From Bacillota bacterium (GTDB taxonomy: Bacteria > Bacillota > Clostridia > Oscillospirales > Oscillospiraceae), in contig JAETOJ010000021.1 in assembly GCA_021768085.1 (NCBI GenBank), positions 1 through 44,882 on the forward strand: a DNA stretch of 44,882 nt. The letters are read 5' to 3'. Both the position numbers and the translations under genes were made by a program. Numbering within the stretch: the stretch's first letter is position 1; the number at the start of each line of letters is the position of its first letter. The notes beneath the pieces were generated by a model that saw only the letters and a program-made list of their open reading frames with translations, did no database searches and was not told the origin of the DNA. Positions 31,584-40,675 of this stretch are shown here, one piece after another.

Positions 31584-32681
31584 TCAGGCCACGCCGATCT
31601 GCTCCCGGGTGACCTGGATGCCAAAATAGGTCTGATAGAACTGCTGGGCCTCCTTCACATAGTCCTCCTCCGTCACCAACTCGGGGTGGAGGATGTGGGC
31701 CATCCACAGCAGGCCCAGGATGGAGGAGGGCTGGGGATAGTCCCAGGCCTCGATCTCCGACGGGACGGTGTAAAGTCTGCCGGCTGTCACGGCCTCCAGG
31801 CCGGACAGGGCGGCGTCGTTCCGGATATCGTCCAGGCTGTACTCCGCGTAGGACACGGAGAAAATCACCTCCGGGTTCCAGGCGGCCAGCTGTTCGGCAG
31901 AGATATCCGCCCACTTGGTCCCCTCCAGCTCCGCAGAGACGCAGGTGCCACCCGCCATCTCAATGAGCTCCCGCTGGTACATCCCGCCCGCGCAGGCACG
32001 CAGCCAGGACGCCTCGCCGCACAGGTAGACGGAGGGCTTTGACCCGTCCGCCGTCAGCGCGGTGACCCGCTGCACCACACCGTCATAGTAGGCGGTGAGC
32101 GCCGCCGCTTTGTCCTCGCAGCCGCACAGCACGCCCAGTAGCTCCACCAGGCCGTTGAACGCCTCATAGGTCTCCGGTTCCACCACCGCCGTGGGGATAC
32201 CCAGACCCGCCAGGGTCTCCGCCGCCTCCAGCTGCTTCTTGGGCAGCAGCACCAGATCGGGCTCCAGGGCGGCGATGGCCTCGATGTTGGTCTCCTTGCC
32301 GGAGCCCACCCCGGGCAGCTCCAGAAACTCCGGGGCAGCCAGCTTGTATAGCTCCCGGCTGTTGGCCTTCATCTCAATGCCCACGATCTTGTCCTTTTGG
32401 CCCAGGGTGAGCAGGGAAGCGGTCACCAGATAGTAGCAGGACACGATCGTCGAAGCCGGCTTCTCCAGGGTGACCTCCCGGCCCGCCTGGTCGGTGACGG
32501 TGACGGGCCCGGACTGGGCGGGTTGGCTCTCAGCGGGCTCGGGCGCGACCGTCTCAGTGACGGCAGGGGCGGAGGGTTCCGCGGAGGGCGGGGCGCTCTC
32601 CTGCACCCCGGCGGCGCAGCCGGACAGCAGCTGGAGCAGCAGGGCGGAGAGGACGGCAAGGCTGAACAGACGTTTTTTCAT
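31584..32681 (-). CDS. FepB/BtuF-type ABC substrate-binding lipoprotein
   Basis: This 365-residue lipoprotein has a signal peptide with lipobox LLSGC (lipidated Cys22) and then a Ser/Pro/Glu linker to about 60. The domain pair joined by a long helix is that of PF01497: VTVTDQAGREVTLEKPASTIV, ETNIEAIAALEPDLVLLP near 130-147, and VSYAEYSLDDIRND near the end. ATG 32681 lies 5 nt after the xdhD stop. An ATG at 32690 that overlaps it as ATGA is also possible; either way translation is coupled to xdhD. Coupling to a Mo enzyme suggests cofactor-metal uptake; the ligand is not proven. Confidence 0.9.
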   Translation of the reverse strand: MKKRLFSLAVLSALLLQLLSGCAAGVQESAPPSAEPSAPAVTETVAPEPAESQPAQSGPVTVTDQAGREVTLEKPASTIVSCYYLVTASLLTLGQKDKIVGIEMKANSRELYKLAAPEFLELPGVGSGKETNIEAIAALEPDLVLLPKKQLEAAETLAGLGIPTAVVEPETYEAFNGLVELLGVLCGCEDKAAALTAYYDGVVQRVTALTADGSKPSVYLCGEASWLRACAGGMYQRELIEMAGGTCVSAELEGTKWADISAEQLAAWNPEVIFSVSYAEYSLDDIRNDAALSGLEAVTAGRLYTVPSEIEAWDYPQPSSILGLLWMAHILHPELVTEEDYVKEAQQFYQTYFGIQVTREQIGVA

Positions 32682-32686
32682 GGGTA

Positions 32687-35275
32687 TCATCCCTTCTTTG
32701 GTCTCCGGTAATAGGTATTTTCCATGGGCAGGCTGGTGCGCAGCACGTGATCCATGGCGTAATAGGCCCCTTGGACGGCGGGGGCCGTGGGGATGGTGGC
32801 GATCTCGCCGATGCCCTTGGCGCCGTAGGCGAAGGGCAGCAGCTCCTCCTTCTCCACGTAGACGGCGTGGATGTCCGGGATCTGATCCGCCCGCATCAGG
32901 CCCAGAGTGCCGAACTTGGCCGTGGGCACGCAGTCCTTCAAGGGGAAATCCTCGGTGAGGGCGTAGCCCAGGCCCATGAGCACCCCACCCTCGATCTGGC
33001 CCTGGATGGAGGTGGGGTTCACCACCTTGCCGGAGTCGTGGGCGGCCCACACCTCCTTGACCTTTCCGTCGTCGTCCAGCACCACTACGTGGGTGGCGAA
33101 GCCGTAGGCCACATGGCTCTTGGGGTTGGGCTTGTCGGCCCCCAGCTTGTCGGTGGGGTCGAAGAACTCGGCGAAGAACTCCCGGCCCTTTAGGGCGGTC
33201 AGATTCCCACCCGCCTCGTCCAGGGCGGCCTTCAGTTCCGCCGCTGCCATCCGCACCGCCTCGCCGGTGATGAGGGTCTGGCGGGAACCGGAGGTGGTGC
33301 CGGAGTCGGGGGCCAGCTCGGAATTGCTGCCCATGTTCCGCAGCTTCTTGAGGGGCAACCCCGTGGTCTGGGACAGGATTTGGAGAAACACGGTGGCGCA
33401 GCCCTGGCCAATATCCGACGCGGCAGAATAGAGCTTGACTACCCCGTCCTCCACCATTAGCTTGCACCGGCCCTTGTCGGGTAGGCCCACCCCCACCCCG
33501 GCGTTCTTCATGGCGCAGGCGATGCCCGCCCGGCCGGGATTGGACTCGAAGGCGTCCTTGACCGCCAGCAGCGTCTCCTTCAGGGCGGTGGAGCAGTCGG
33601 CGATCTGGCCGTTGGGCAGCACCTTTCCCGGCTCGATGGCGTTGCGCCAGCGGATCTCCCAGGGGGAGATACCCACTTTCTCCGCCAGCAGGTTGATGGT
33701 GGACTCCAGGGCAAACTCGCTCTGGCACACGCCGAAGCCCCGGAAGGCCCCGGCGGGGGGATTGTTGGTATAGTAGCCGTACCCCCGTATGTCGGTATTC
33801 TGGTAGCAGTAGGGCCCCACGGAGTGGGTGCAGGCCCGCTCCAGCACCGGCCCGCACAGGGAGGCGTAGGCCCCGGTGTCAAAGTAGATATCGCAGTCCA
33901 GGGCGGTGAAGATGCCGTTCTCATCACAGCCCAGGGTGAAGGTGCCCTCCATGGCGTGGCGCTTGGGGTGGAAGCGGATGGACTCCTGCCGGGTGAGCTT
34001 CACCTTCACCGGGCGGTTCACCTTCAAGGCTGCCAGCGCCGCCAGATGCTGCACCGACACGTCCTCCTTGCCGCCGAAGCCGCCCCCCACCAGCTTGTTC
34101 TCCACCACGATGCGCTCCGGTTCCCAGCCCAGCATGATGGAGATCTCCTTCCGGGTATCGTACACGCCCTGATCGGTGGAGTACACCTTCACTCCGTTTT
34201 TGTAGGGGAAGGCCACGGCGCACTCCGGCTCCAAAAAGGCGTGCTCGGTGAAGGGGGTCTTGTAGCTCTGGGTAACCACATATTTAGAGTTGGCCAGGGC
34301 GGTTTTCGCGTCCCCCCGGGTGACGTGGCGGGACTGGCACAGGTTCCCCTTGGAATGGACGAGGGGCGCGCCGTCGGCCATGGCCTCGTGGAGATCCCGG
34401 ACGGGCTCCAGGGGCTCGTACTGGATTTTGACGGACGCCTTGGCCTGCTTCAGAATGTACTCGCTCTCGGCCACCACCAGGCAGACGGCGTCCCCCACGC
34501 AGCGGGTCATGTCCCCCTTGGCGATCATCACATCCCAGTCCTGCTGGATGTGGCCCACCTTGTTGTGGGGCACGTCCTGGGCGGTGAGCACCGCCAGCAC
34601 CCCCGGCAGGGCCAGGGCGGGGGCGGTGTCAATGTCCAAAATTCTTGCCCGGGGATACTCCGAGCGGACGGCGGAGGCGTACACCATACCGTCCAGATAT
34701 ACGTCGTCCGGGTACTCCCCATAGCCCAACACCTTGGAGCGCACGTCGGTGCGGAAGGCCCGGTGGCCCACGCCGAACACGTCCCCCTTTTCCAGCTCGG
34801 GCTCGATTTGGGCCTCTCCCCGGAGGATGGCCCCGGCCAGGGAAATGCCCTCGATGATCTTCTTGTAGCCGGTGCACCGGCACACGTTGCCCCGGATGGC
34901 CTTCTTGATGTCCGCCTCGGAGGGGTTGGGGTTGGCGTCCAGCAGGGCCTTGCCCGACATCACCATACCGGGGATGCAGAAGCCGCACTGCACCGCCCCC
35001 ACCTTGCCGAAGGCGTAGACGAAGGCCTCCTTCTCCGCCACGGACAGCCCCTCCACGGTGAGGATGTTCTTGCCCGCCGCCTTTTGGGTGGTGAGGATAC
35101 AGGCCCGCATGGCCCGCCCGTCCACCACGATGGTGCAGGTGCCGCAGGCCCCCTCGCTGCACCCGTCCTTGCAGGAGGTCAGGCGCAGATCGTCCCGGAG
35201 GTAGCGCAGCAGGGGCTTATCCTCTGCCGTCTCCCGGATCACGCCGTTCACGGTAAAGCTGTAGCATTCGCCCAT
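32687..35275 (-). CDS. xdhD: XdhD-type molybdenum hydroxylase (2Fe-2S plus Mo domains fused)
   Basis: This 862-residue fusion belongs to the xanthine dehydrogenase family. Residues 1-75 are a plant-type 2Fe-2S domain (Cys39, 44, 47, 59), and 75-150 a second 2Fe-2S domain (Cys97, 100, 132, 134). The Mo domains follow, with GGGFGGKEDVSVQ, PAGAFRGFGVCQSEFALE, DIGQGCA and the catalytic Glu824 in GAKGIGEIATIP. There is no FAD domain. This layout matches E. coli XdhD and the enzymes annotated as selenium-dependent xanthine dehydrogenase. Urate, xanthine or another purine is the expected substrate. Its electrons may go to YgfK, encoded just before it. AGGAGG lies 7 nt before the ATG. Confidence 0.93.
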   Translation of the reverse strand: MGECYSFTVNGVIRETAEDKPLLRYLRDDLRLTSCKDGCSEGACGTCTIVVDGRAMRACILTTQKAAGKNILTVEGLSVAEKEAFVYAFGKVGAVQCGFCIPGMVMSGKALLDANPNPSEADIKKAIRGNVCRCTGYKKIIEGISLAGAILRGEAQIEPELEKGDVFGVGHRAFRTDVRSKVLGYGEYPDDVYLDGMVYASAVRSEYPRARILDIDTAPALALPGVLAVLTAQDVPHNKVGHIQQDWDVMIAKGDMTRCVGDAVCLVVAESEYILKQAKASVKIQYEPLEPVRDLHEAMADGAPLVHSKGNLCQSRHVTRGDAKTALANSKYVVTQSYKTPFTEHAFLEPECAVAFPYKNGVKVYSTDQGVYDTRKEISIMLGWEPERIVVENKLVGGGFGGKEDVSVQHLAALAALKVNRPVKVKLTRQESIRFHPKRHAMEGTFTLGCDENGIFTALDCDIYFDTGAYASLCGPVLERACTHSVGPYCYQNTDIRGYGYYTNNPPAGAFRGFGVCQSEFALESTINLLAEKVGISPWEIRWRNAIEPGKVLPNGQIADCSTALKETLLAVKDAFESNPGRAGIACAMKNAGVGVGLPDKGRCKLMVEDGVVKLYSAASDIGQGCATVFLQILSQTTGLPLKKLRNMGSNSELAPDSGTTSGSRQTLITGEAVRMAAAELKAALDEAGGNLTALKGREFFAEFFDPTDKLGADKPNPKSHVAYGFATHVVVLDDDGKVKEVWAAHDSGKVVNPTSIQGQIEGGVLMGLGYALTEDFPLKDCVPTAKFGTLGLMRADQIPDIHAVYVEKEELLPFAYGAKGIGEIATIPTAPAVQGAYYAMDHVLRTSLPMENTYYRRPKKG

Positions 35276-35305
35276 GGGTTTGCCTCCTTTTTATCATGGC
35301 GCTCC

Positions 35306-35339
35306 GCCCGCCCTCCGGCGCACAGACTGGAGGGCGGGC
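35306..35339. repeat. GC-rich intergenic hairpin between ygfK and xdhD
   Basis: Perfect 11-bp arms (GCCCGCCCTCC and complement) with a 12-nt loop lie 10 nt after the ygfK stop on the minus strand and before the xdhD ribosome site. No T-tract. Confidence 0.65.
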
Positions 35340-35349
35340 CAGCGGTCGG

Positions 35350-38340
35350 TCAGCCCAGCAGATAGTTGTAATTCTCATACACGGCACAGATCAGGCGGCG
35401 CAGGCCGTCCTCCAGCCCGCAGCCGGGGTCGGACACGTCATACTCCTTCACCCCGCCGGCAAGCCGCACCAGGGTCTTGTACCCGTCCAGGCGCAGGAAG
35501 CCCTGGTTCTCGCTGTGGTCGAAGTCCTCCCTGAGCCAGAACAGGGTGAACTTGTCCTTGTAGGGGGCGCTGTCGTAGGGACAGAACACCGCGCAGTTGC
35601 CGCACTCGTTGCACATGCCGTCCACGTGGACGATCTGCCGCTGGCGCATCCCCTCCACCCGGATAGCCACGTTGGCCCGGTTGGGGCACACCTCAGTGCA
35701 GGTCTCGCATACGGTGGCGCAGCCCAGGCAGCGGATCTCCCCACAGGCGGCACAGTCGGCGCACACGTTCCCCCGCTTGGCCAGGGGGACGGCGTAGTCG
35801 GGATTGATATTCCGCTCCACAAAGGCGTCCGCGTCGAAATCCTGGATGGCCCGGGCGGCCTTCATGGCCCCGGCGATGGCCTCCACCACCGTGGCGGGGC
35901 CGGTCTGGCCGTCGCCCACCACGTAAATTCCCTCCACGCTGGACTCCATCGTCTCCCAGTTTACCACAGCCCTGCCCCGGTTGTCTACTGCCAGCCCGTT
36001 GGCGGTATACAGGGCAGTGTCCACCTTCTCGCCCACGGCGGTGATGACGGTGTCGGCGGGCAGCTCCACCGTTTTCCCGGTGTCCACCGGGGAGCGGCGG
36101 CCGCTGGCGTCGGGGGCGCCCAGCTCCATCACCCGGCAGGTGAGCACGCCGTCCTTCGCCCCCACGGGAGCCAGCAGCTCCCGGAACTCCACGCCGTCGG
36201 CCAGAGCCAGCTCCAGCTCCTCCTGGTCGGCGGGCATATACCGTTTCGTGCGGCGGTATACCAGGGACACCCGCTTCACACCGGGGAGGCGCTTGGCCGC
36301 CCGGGCGGCGTCCATGGCGGTGTTGCCGCCGCCGATGACGGCAACGTTTTCCCCCAGCTCCAAGGTCTCGGGCGACTTCTTGGCCGCCTCCAGGAAGGCC
36401 AGCACGTTGAACTCCTGGCCGTACTCCATTCCGGCGGAGCCCCGCTTCCAGGCGCCCGCTGCCACGATCACATGGGTGAACTCGTTTCGCAGGGCCCGGA
36501 GATCGCCGACCCGGGTGTTCAGCTTTACCTTCACCCCCATGGCCTCCATCAGCTTCACGTCGTTGTCGATGGCCTCGCTGCTAATGCGGAACTCCGGGAT
36601 CACGTGGCGGACGATGCCGCCCAGGGCGTCTTTGGCCTCAAAGAGGGTCACGTCCACCCCGGCCCGGCCCAGGAAGAAGGCCGCCGCCATGCCCGCGGGG
36701 CCGCCGCCTACGATGGCCGCCCGCTTGCCCACCGGAGCCCCTGGCTTCAGCCTGGGCAGGAGGGAGGCAAAGCCACCCTGGGCCGCCTTCAGCTTCTGAG
36801 CGCGGATGTAGACGCTGTCGTCATAGGCGTTCCTCATGCACTTGTCCTGACAGCGGTGGGAGCAGATGGTGCCGGTGATGAAGGGCAGAGGGTTGCGCCG
36901 GGTGATGATGTCCAGGGCCTGCTCGTATTTGCCGGCATTCACCGCCATCAGGTAGGCGGGGATGTCCTGCCCGATGGGGCAGCCCGACCGGCAGGGAGCC
37001 TGGAAGCAGTCCAGCAGTGGCACCTGTTTGTCCGTCTTGCGGCTGGGGATGGGCTTGACGGGCTTGCGCCAGTGGGGATCAGCGGGGATGGTGTCCACCA
37101 GAGCAGACACCTTCGCGCTGTCCACGCCCTGCCATGCTTCATAGCGGATATCCGTCAGCAGGCCGGCGATCTGGCTGAACCGCTGATAGCCGCCGGGCTT
37201 GAGCACGGTGGTGGCCATGGTGACGGGCCAGATGCCCGCGTCGAACAGGCCCCGGATGGAGGCGGCGTCCGCCCCGCCGGAGTAGGAGATGCGCAGCTTG
37301 CCATCAAACTCCTTGGCCAGCATCCCCGCCAGCGACAGGGACAGGGGGTACAGGGAGCGCCCGGACATATACATCTCGCTGGAGGGCAGCTCCCCCGCCG
37401 CCACATCCACCGGGAAGGTGTTGGTGAGCTTCACGCCGAACTCCAGCCCTCGCTCGGCGCACAGGGCCTGGAGCCGGTGGAACATGGGCACCGCGTCCGC
37501 CCATTGCAGATCCTCTACAAAGTGGTGATCGTCGAACACGATGTAGTCGTAGCCCAGGCCGTCCAGGGTCTTGCGGGCGAAGTCGTAGCCCAGCAGGGTG
37601 GGGTTGCACTTCACGTAGGTGTTCAGGCCCTTTTCCGTGATGAGGTAGGTGGCGATGCGCTCGATCTCGTCAGGGGGACAGCCGTGGAGGGTGGACTCGG
37701 TGATGGAGGCGGACACCCGGGGGGAGACGGACTTCACATAGCCCGCGTCCACCTGCTCGAAACGCCCCAGGTTGGCCAGGGACCAGTCCAGGCACTCCCT
37801 CCAGGCCTGGCTATTAGAGGCGTCCTTCATGCCCTCGATGTATTTGTCGATCTTTTCGCTCTGGATCCCCGCCAGATCGTAGCCCACCGACATATTGAAC
37901 ACAAAGCCGTCGGGATCGCCCAGGCCCAGCTCCTTGGCCAGCAACTTGCAGGCCCACCAGGCCTTGACGTATTCCCCATACGCCTGGGGCACGGTGAGCT
38001 CGGTGGACCACTCACAGTTGTAGCACTCGTCCCCGGCGGTGATGCAGGGCTTGTTGACGCACTTGGACAGCTCCTCGCCGTCCATAATCTGGACGGTTTT
38101 CAGCTCGAAGAAGCGGGCTCCGGCGGCGTAGGCCGCGACGATGTTCTGGGCCAGCTGGGTGTGGGGGCCGGCGGCGGGGCCAAAGGGGGTTTCGATTTTC
38201 TCCTTGAAGATGGGCAGGGCCTTGTCCCCGGTGCACTTCACCAGCTTGGATACGCCGAAGATGCTGCCTTGATTCTTATGTTCGGTGAGCACCCAGTCCA
38301 TCAGCTGGGCAAAGGACATGGGCCGCATGATGTCGCTCAT
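35350..38340 (-). CDS. ygfK: YgfK multidomain flavin/iron-sulfur oxidoreductase
   Basis: This is a 996-residue protein. The first 400 residues form a dihydroorotate-dehydrogenase-like barrel. A GltD-type segment follows, with CFQAPCRSGCPIGQDIP, the FAD loop GKRAAIVGGGPAGMAAA, the NAD(P)H loop ENVAVIGGGNTAMDAA, and VEGIYVVGDGQTGPATVVEA. The C-terminal 150 residues carry ferredoxin-like cysteine runs (CADCAACGEIRCLGCATVC and CNECGNCAVFCPYD). It is often labelled a putative selenate reductase subunit, but comparative work ties YgfK to anaerobic purine catabolism. It could exchange electrons between NADPH and XdhD or reduce a purine-derived ring. It starts 31 nt after ssnA ends, with AGGAGG. Confidence 0.93.
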   Translation of the reverse strand: MSDIMRPMSFAQLMDWVLTEHKNQGSIFGVSKLVKCTGDKALPIFKEKIETPFGPAAGPHTQLAQNIVAAYAAGARFFELKTVQIMDGEELSKCVNKPCITAGDECYNCEWSTELTVPQAYGEYVKAWWACKLLAKELGLGDPDGFVFNMSVGYDLAGIQSEKIDKYIEGMKDASNSQAWRECLDWSLANLGRFEQVDAGYVKSVSPRVSASITESTLHGCPPDEIERIATYLITEKGLNTYVKCNPTLLGYDFARKTLDGLGYDYIVFDDHHFVEDLQWADAVPMFHRLQALCAERGLEFGVKLTNTFPVDVAAGELPSSEMYMSGRSLYPLSLSLAGMLAKEFDGKLRISYSGGADAASIRGLFDAGIWPVTMATTVLKPGGYQRFSQIAGLLTDIRYEAWQGVDSAKVSALVDTIPADPHWRKPVKPIPSRKTDKQVPLLDCFQAPCRSGCPIGQDIPAYLMAVNAGKYEQALDIITRRNPLPFITGTICSHRCQDKCMRNAYDDSVYIRAQKLKAAQGGFASLLPRLKPGAPVGKRAAIVGGGPAGMAAAFFLGRAGVDVTLFEAKDALGGIVRHVIPEFRISSEAIDNDVKLMEAMGVKVKLNTRVGDLRALRNEFTHVIVAAGAWKRGSAGMEYGQEFNVLAFLEAAKKSPETLELGENVAVIGGGNTAMDAARAAKRLPGVKRVSLVYRRTKRYMPADQEELELALADGVEFRELLAPVGAKDGVLTCRVMELGAPDASGRRSPVDTGKTVELPADTVITAVGEKVDTALYTANGLAVDNRGRAVVNWETMESSVEGIYVVGDGQTGPATVVEAIAGAMKAARAIQDFDADAFVERNINPDYAVPLAKRGNVCADCAACGEIRCLGCATVCETCTEVCPNRANVAIRVEGMRQRQIVHVDGMCNECGNCAVFCPYDSAPYKDKFTLFWLREDFDHSENQGFLRLDGYKTLVRLAGGVKEYDVSDPGCGLEDGLRRLICAVYENYNYLLG

Positions 38341-38371
38341 GATGTTTTCCTCCTCGTCATTTATGTCCGCG

Positions 38372-39712
38372 TTAATACGTTCTGTGGTTTAATTCGCCCC
38401 ACAATTTCTTCGCCTGCTCCAGCGTCCAGGCGTTGATCTTGTCCTCGTCGATGCCTACGAACTCCCGGTCTTGATACAGCACCTTGCCATTGATGACGGT
38501 GGTGCGGCAGTTCTTGCCCATCATGCCGAACAGCATATGGCCGTCGATGTTGTCCGCCCCGAAGGGGGTGAAGGGCTTATAGTCCATGACGATCACGTCC
38601 GCCGCCGCTCCGGGCTCCAGCACCCCCAAGGGCTTTTTGAAGTACCGGGCGCAGATAGCCGGGTTGTTGTGGAACAGCATCCCCATGGCCTCGCCCCAGC
38701 CCACATTGGGATCGCAGGCGTTGTGGCGCTGCATGGGCAGCAGAACCTTCAGGCTCTCCAGCATATCGTGGGTGTAGGCGTCGGTACCCAGGCCGATCAA
38801 AATGCCCTTTTCATACAGCTTCAGCACCGGGGAGCAGCCCACCGCATTGCCCATGTTGGATTCTGGGTTGTGGCACACCATGGTGCCCGTCTCCCTGATG
38901 ATGTCCATCTCCGCCGGGGAGATGTGGATACAGTGGCCCAGCATAGTTTTCTCCCCCAGGAGGCCGTTGTAGAGCAGGCGATTCACCGGGCGACAGCCGT
39001 AATTGTTCAGGGAGTCGTACACGTCGTTCATGCCCTCGGCCACATGGATGTGAAAGCCGGTCATGCCGTCGTTGGCCTTCACCATCTCCTCGAAGGTCTT
39101 GTCGGAGATGGTAAATAGGGCGTGGCCGCCGAACATGGCCTTGATCATATCGTTGTTCTCGTGTTTGGCCCAACGGGCAAAGTCGGCGTTCTCCCGGATG
39201 GATTGGGCGCACTTTTCTGCACCGTCCCGCTCGGACACCTCGTAGCACAGGCAGGCCCGCATCCCCAGCTCCTGGCACACGTCCTTGATGGCAAACAGGG
39301 AGCCGGGGATCTCCCCAAAGCTGGCATGGTGGTCAAAGATGGTGGTCACCCCGTCCCGGATGCAGTCCAGCACGGTGGCGTAGGCGCAGGCCCGGGTGCC
39401 ATCCAGGGTGAGGTGTCGGTCGATGTTCCACCACTGGCCGTCCAGCACCTCCAGGAAGCTGGTGGGGGCAAAGCCGTCAATGGCCAGGCCCCGGGCCAGG
39501 CCGCTGTAAATGTGGGTGTGGACGTTGATGAGGCCCGGCATGATGACCCCGCCCTGGGCGTCCACAAACTCTGCGCCCGGGTATTGGGCCCGCATGGCCT
39601 TTCGGGTTCCAGTCTCCTTGACGGTATCGCCGTCCAGCACCACCGCACCGTCCTCCAGATAGGGGTTGGTGCTGCTCCGGGTGATGAGTCTTCCGTTGCC
39701 GATGATCAGCAT
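38372..39712 (-). CDS. ssnA: SsnA-type amidohydrolase (guanine deaminase/atrazine hydrolase superfamily)
   Basis: This 446-residue metal-dependent hydrolase has the HTH metal pair at 65-67 (INVHTHIYSGLARG), FDHHAS near 144-149, GFHIHVAEG with a metal histidine near 232-240, LGHCIHIS near 269-276 and the metal aspartate in GLGTDAY near 320. The substrate of SsnA is not firmly known; linkage to ygfK and xdhD in many anaerobes points to deamination or ring opening of a purine product. Start 39712 has GGAGGG 6 nt upstream; the longer frame would enter the regulator promoter. It heads the ssnA-ABC operon and is divergent from the regulator. Confidence 0.92.
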   Translation of the reverse strand: MLIIGNGRLITRSSTNPYLEDGAVVLDGDTVKETGTRKAMRAQYPGAEFVDAQGGVIMPGLINVHTHIYSGLARGLAIDGFAPTSFLEVLDGQWWNIDRHLTLDGTRACAYATVLDCIRDGVTTIFDHHASFGEIPGSLFAIKDVCQELGMRACLCYEVSERDGAEKCAQSIRENADFARWAKHENNDMIKAMFGGHALFTISDKTFEEMVKANDGMTGFHIHVAEGMNDVYDSLNNYGCRPVNRLLYNGLLGEKTMLGHCIHISPAEMDIIRETGTMVCHNPESNMGNAVGCSPVLKLYEKGILIGLGTDAYTHDMLESLKVLLPMQRHNACDPNVGWGEAMGMLFHNNPAICARYFKKPLGVLEPGAAADVIVMDYKPFTPFGADNIDGHMLFGMMGKNCRTTVINGKVLYQDREFVGIDEDKINAWTLEQAKKLWGELNHRTY

Positions 39713-39763
39713 GGGTCTCCCTCCGTTTTTCTTCAAACTTATTTTTTGGCCCCCTGATAATTC

Positions 39764-39792
39764 TTGCAAACGGGGCGGGATGGTGGTATACT
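39764..39792 (+). promoter_or_regulatory. promoter of the YheO-type regulator
   Basis: TTGCAA (39764-39769), a 17-nt spacer and TATACT (39787-39792) lie 35 nt before the start codon. The opposite-strand promoter of ssnA must lie within the same 114-nt gap but is not clear. Confidence 0.75.
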
Positions 39793-39826
39793 AACCTCAC
39801 ATTTTGAACCAGACGAGGTGGTTTTC

Positions 39827-40468
39827 ATGGATGCGTCCATGCTTGAATTCCTGTTCCGCTTAGCAAAGGCCCTGGCCGCCCAGTTCGGGCCCAGCTGCGA
39901 GATCGTCATACACGACCTGAAATCCAACGACCCGGACAGCTCCATTGTCGCCATCGAGAACGGCCACGTCTCCGGGCGTAAGGTGGGGGATGGACCCTCC
40001 CATGTGGTGCTGGAGGCGCTGAACAGCGGCGGCACAGCGGAGGATCGGCTGAGTTACCTGGCAAAAACCGCCGACGGCAAAACGCTGAAATCCACCACTG
40101 TCTATATCCGGGATCAGGATCAGGAGCCCATCGGGATCTTCTCCATCAACTATGATATCACTCTGATGCTGGCCATGGAGGAGAGCCTGCGGCAATTCAC
40201 CGCCCCCAAGCAGCCGGAGGAGGCCCCGGAGCCCATCGCCCAGAACGTGTCCGACCTGCTGGACGAGCTGATCGAGCAGAGCGTGCGCCGGGTGGGCAAG
40301 CCCGCCACCCTTATGACCAAGGAGGAGAAGGTGAAGGCCATCGGATTCCTCAATGACACGGGGGCCTTCTTGATCACCAAGTCGGGGGGGCGGGTGTGCA
40401 AATACTTCGGCATCTCCAAGTATACCCTATACAGCTACATTGAGGAAGCCAAAAATTCCGCGAAATAA
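39827..40468 (+). CDS. YheO-type PAS/helix-turn-helix regulator
   Basis: This is a 213-residue regulator. The N-terminal PAS-like YheO domain (about 5-115) shows FGPSCEIVIHDL and GIFSINYDIT. The C-terminal helix-turn-helix domain (about 150-212) shows KVKAIGFLNDTGAFLITKSG and YFGISKYTLYSYIEEAK. GAGGTGG lies 6 nt before the ATG, and the start falls right after a good promoter. Being divergent from ssnA and inside the purine island, it is the best candidate controller of the island. A truncated relic copy is at 13331-13640. Its stop codon abuts a MITE-like element. Confidence 0.9.
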   Translation: MDASMLEFLFRLAKALAAQFGPSCEIVIHDLKSNDPDSSIVAIENGHVSGRKVGDGPSHVVLEALNSGGTAEDRLSYLAKTADGKTLKSTTVYIRDQDQEPIGIFSINYDITLMLAMEESLRQFTAPKQPEEAPEPIAQNVSDLLDELIEQSVRRVGKPATLMTKEEKVKAIGFLNDTGAFLITKSGGRVCKYFGISKYTLYSYIEEAKNSAK

Positions 40469-40629
40469 GAACCTGTATTCACAGCCGAGGATGCCAGCTG
40501 GGCGATGGATTTTGCCGCCAGACAAGGCGGATTTTCGCCGGAATACTTTGTATATTTCAAGAAAATCCAACGCAGTATGGCGGCAAAAGCTCCGTCCAGA
40601 CGGCGTTTGAGGTTGTAAATACAGGTTCT
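40468..40629. mobile_element. 162-bp MITE-like inverted-repeat element
   Basis: Both ends carry AGAACCTGTATT in inverted orientation. The inverted similarity continues inward for about 50 bp per arm to a TTTTGCCGCCA/TGGCGGCAAAA pair, so the whole element can fold into one long stem. It codes for nothing. It starts at the last base of the regulator stop codon. The homologous relic at 13500 lacks it, which fits insertion after the two copies arose. Confidence 0.6.
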
Positions 40630-40675
40630 AAGGGCGGACGCCGGGCCGGTGAAACCATCGGCCCGGCTTTTCCGT

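Noticed and set aside
32690-33857. The frame of the FepB-like lipoprotein gene stays open far upstream, giving a possible 757-residue protein
   Set aside because: The extra part overlaps xdhD out of frame and is arginine/glycine-rich noise; a proper signal peptide and lipobox begin at 32681.
35296-38436. A 1046-codon open frame on the plus strand opposite ygfK, and similar long plus-strand frames opposite XdhD, YgeY/DpaL, the LarA-like gene, the DUF4838 gene and the SBP gene at 5671-6585
   Set aside because: They are antisense frames of GC-rich genes: low-complexity His/Gly/Val/Gln-rich products, no ribosome sites, and each lies fully opposite a gene with clear catalytic motifs.
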